Shown here piece by piece: positions 11,876 to 12,587 of a DNA stretch of 12,587 bases; the first letter of the stretch is position 1, and every line of letters begins with the position of its first letter. Made by a program: the position numbers and the translations under genes. The notes under the pieces are model-generated. The model was not told the DNA's origin. It worked only from the letters and a program-made list of their open reading frames with translations, and ran no database searches. The stretch lies in assembly GCA_031271325.1 (NCBI GenBank), contig JAISVY010000137.1, positions 1-12,587 of the forward strand, given 5' to 3'. This DNA is from Oscillospiraceae bacterium. Lineage in GTDB: Bacteria; Bacillota; Clostridia; Oscillospirales; UBA929.

Positions 11876-12587
11876 GGCGTCGCGTGATGACTGCGGCGGC
11901 GGTCGCCGCGCTGCTGGCGATTGCGGTGTGGCGGTATGCCGCGATTCCCGCTCCTGTGCGGGCGTACGACGGCAAGACCGCCGAACTGACGCTGGAAGCC
12001 GCCGGTTTTTCGGGAGGCGCGCCCTACGGGAAGCAAGCCGACGTGCGCCTGAACGGCGTTAACGGAACCCTCTACTATTCCGGAGAGCAGACGGTCGAGC
12101 CGGGCGACAGGCTGACCGGTCGGTTCCGTATCACCGTCACGCCGCGTTCGGGCAGTCACTTCAAAGCGACGATTTATGAGGATTTCGCGGTAACGGAAGG
12201 TTCCGTCCGGCTGTTGGACAGACCGGTATTGTGGGGACGCGCGATCAAAGACCGCATCCGGTCGCTGTTCTCCGGCGGCAGCGCGACGCTGCTGACCGGA
12301 ATCCTGACCGGCGACAGGCAGAGCTTCTCCGAGGAGCTGAACCAAAACCTGTTTACCGCCGGGATGACGCATGTGGCGGCGGTGTCGGGGCTGCACGTTT
12401 CGATGCTCGCGGGGTTCGTCGCGCTGGTGATACGCAGCCGGAAACGCTTGTTTTTCCTTACGCTGCCGCTGGTGCTGGCGTATGTCGCGATCACCGGATT
12501 CACGCCGTCGGCGGTGCGGGCGGGGATCATGATCACGGTGTTTATCGTCGCGCCGCTGACCGGGCGGGAGTATGTGCCGCTCCGGGC
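11872..12587 (+). CDS. comEC: ComEC/Rec2 competence DNA channel, N-terminal part (runs off the window)
   Basis: The reading frame stays open to the right edge (238 codons seen). One hydrophobic helix lies at about residues 6-20 (MTAAAVAALLAIAVW). It is followed by a periplasm-side OB-like DUF4131 region (about 30-115), and then the start of the competence domain with TGILTGDRQSFSEELN, THVAAVSGLHVSMLAG (about 165-180) and AITGFTPSAVRAGIMI. The SGLHV and TGFxPSxxRA signatures are diagnostic of ComEC, the inner-membrane channel for single-stranded DNA uptake. GTG 11872 is preferred because GGGAAGG (11858-11864) is 7 bases upstream and the start overlaps the tgt stop (GTGA); ATG 11887 is the alternative. 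The metallo-beta-lactamase part lies outside the window. Confidence 0.9.
   Translation, partial: MRRRVMTAAAVAALLAIAVWRYAAIPAPVRAYDGKTAELTLEAAGFSGGAPYGKQADVRLNGVNGTLYYSGEQTVEPGDRLTGRFRITVTPRSGSHFKATIYEDFAVTEGSVRLLDRPVLWGRAIKDRIRSLFSGGSATLLTGILTGDRQSFSEELNQNLFTAGMTHVAAVSGLHVSMLAGFVALVIRSRKRLFFLTLPLVLAYVAITGFTPSAVRAGIMITVFIVAPLTGREYVPLR

Noticed and set aside
1..12587. tRNA, rRNA, CRISPR array, integrase, transposase or anti-phage system
   Set aside because: No matching motif or protein was seen on either strand. The XRE regulator stands alone without a toxin, methylase or phage neighbour.

Overview
The window looks like chromosomal DNA of a spore-forming, GC-rich member of the Clostridia (Firmicutes), possibly Oscillospirales. 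The evidence is the SpoIVA C-terminus at the left edge, a CD1247-type zinc-ribbon protein, a DUF6062 protein, strong AGGAGG-type ribosome binding sites, sigma-A-like promoters and many ATGA/TAATG gene overlaps. The genus is inference. No tRNA, rRNA, CRISPR array, phage gene or transposase was recognised.

Layout: (1) 1-1500: end of spoIVA, a terminator hairpin, a good promoter (294-322), then a DUF6062 double zinc-module protein overlapping a DnaQ-like 3'-5' exonuclease. (2) 1501-2415: a MITE-like repeat, then a convergent minus-strand gene whose protein resembles a cytosolic glycoside hydrolase family 18 barrel. (3) 2515-4906: a tightly overlapped set of yqeG (HAD phosphatase), an endonuclease IV-like TIM-barrel protein and an M24 aminopeptidase P-like enzyme. 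(4) 4907-5400: two more copies of the repeat. (5) 5400-9869: a sigma-A-like promoter followed by efp, a CD1247-like acidic/His-rich zinc-ribbon protein, nadA, nadB and nadC. Together nadABC would make nicotinate mononucleotide from aspartate and dihydroxyacetone phosphate. (6) 9870-10741: a long palindromic element, a minus-strand XRE-type regulator with its own putative promoter and operator, and a structured non-coding stretch upstream of tgt. (7) 10742-12587: tgt (queuosine tRNA modification) overlapped by the 5' part of comEC, which runs off the right edge.

Most genes are ordinary housekeeping. The most unusual content is repetitive DNA. A three-member family of 111-166 bp elements has matching inverted ends, two copies lie directly on stop codons with target-duplication-like flanks, and two copies carry tandem 7-bp (CAATGGA) units that differ by exactly two units. 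A degenerate 11-unit array of the same kind of heptamer lies inside the nadB reading frame, where it encodes a 7-residue-periodic peptide linker. The second interesting protein is the small acidic, zinc-ribbon, Cys/His-rich protein between efp and nadA.
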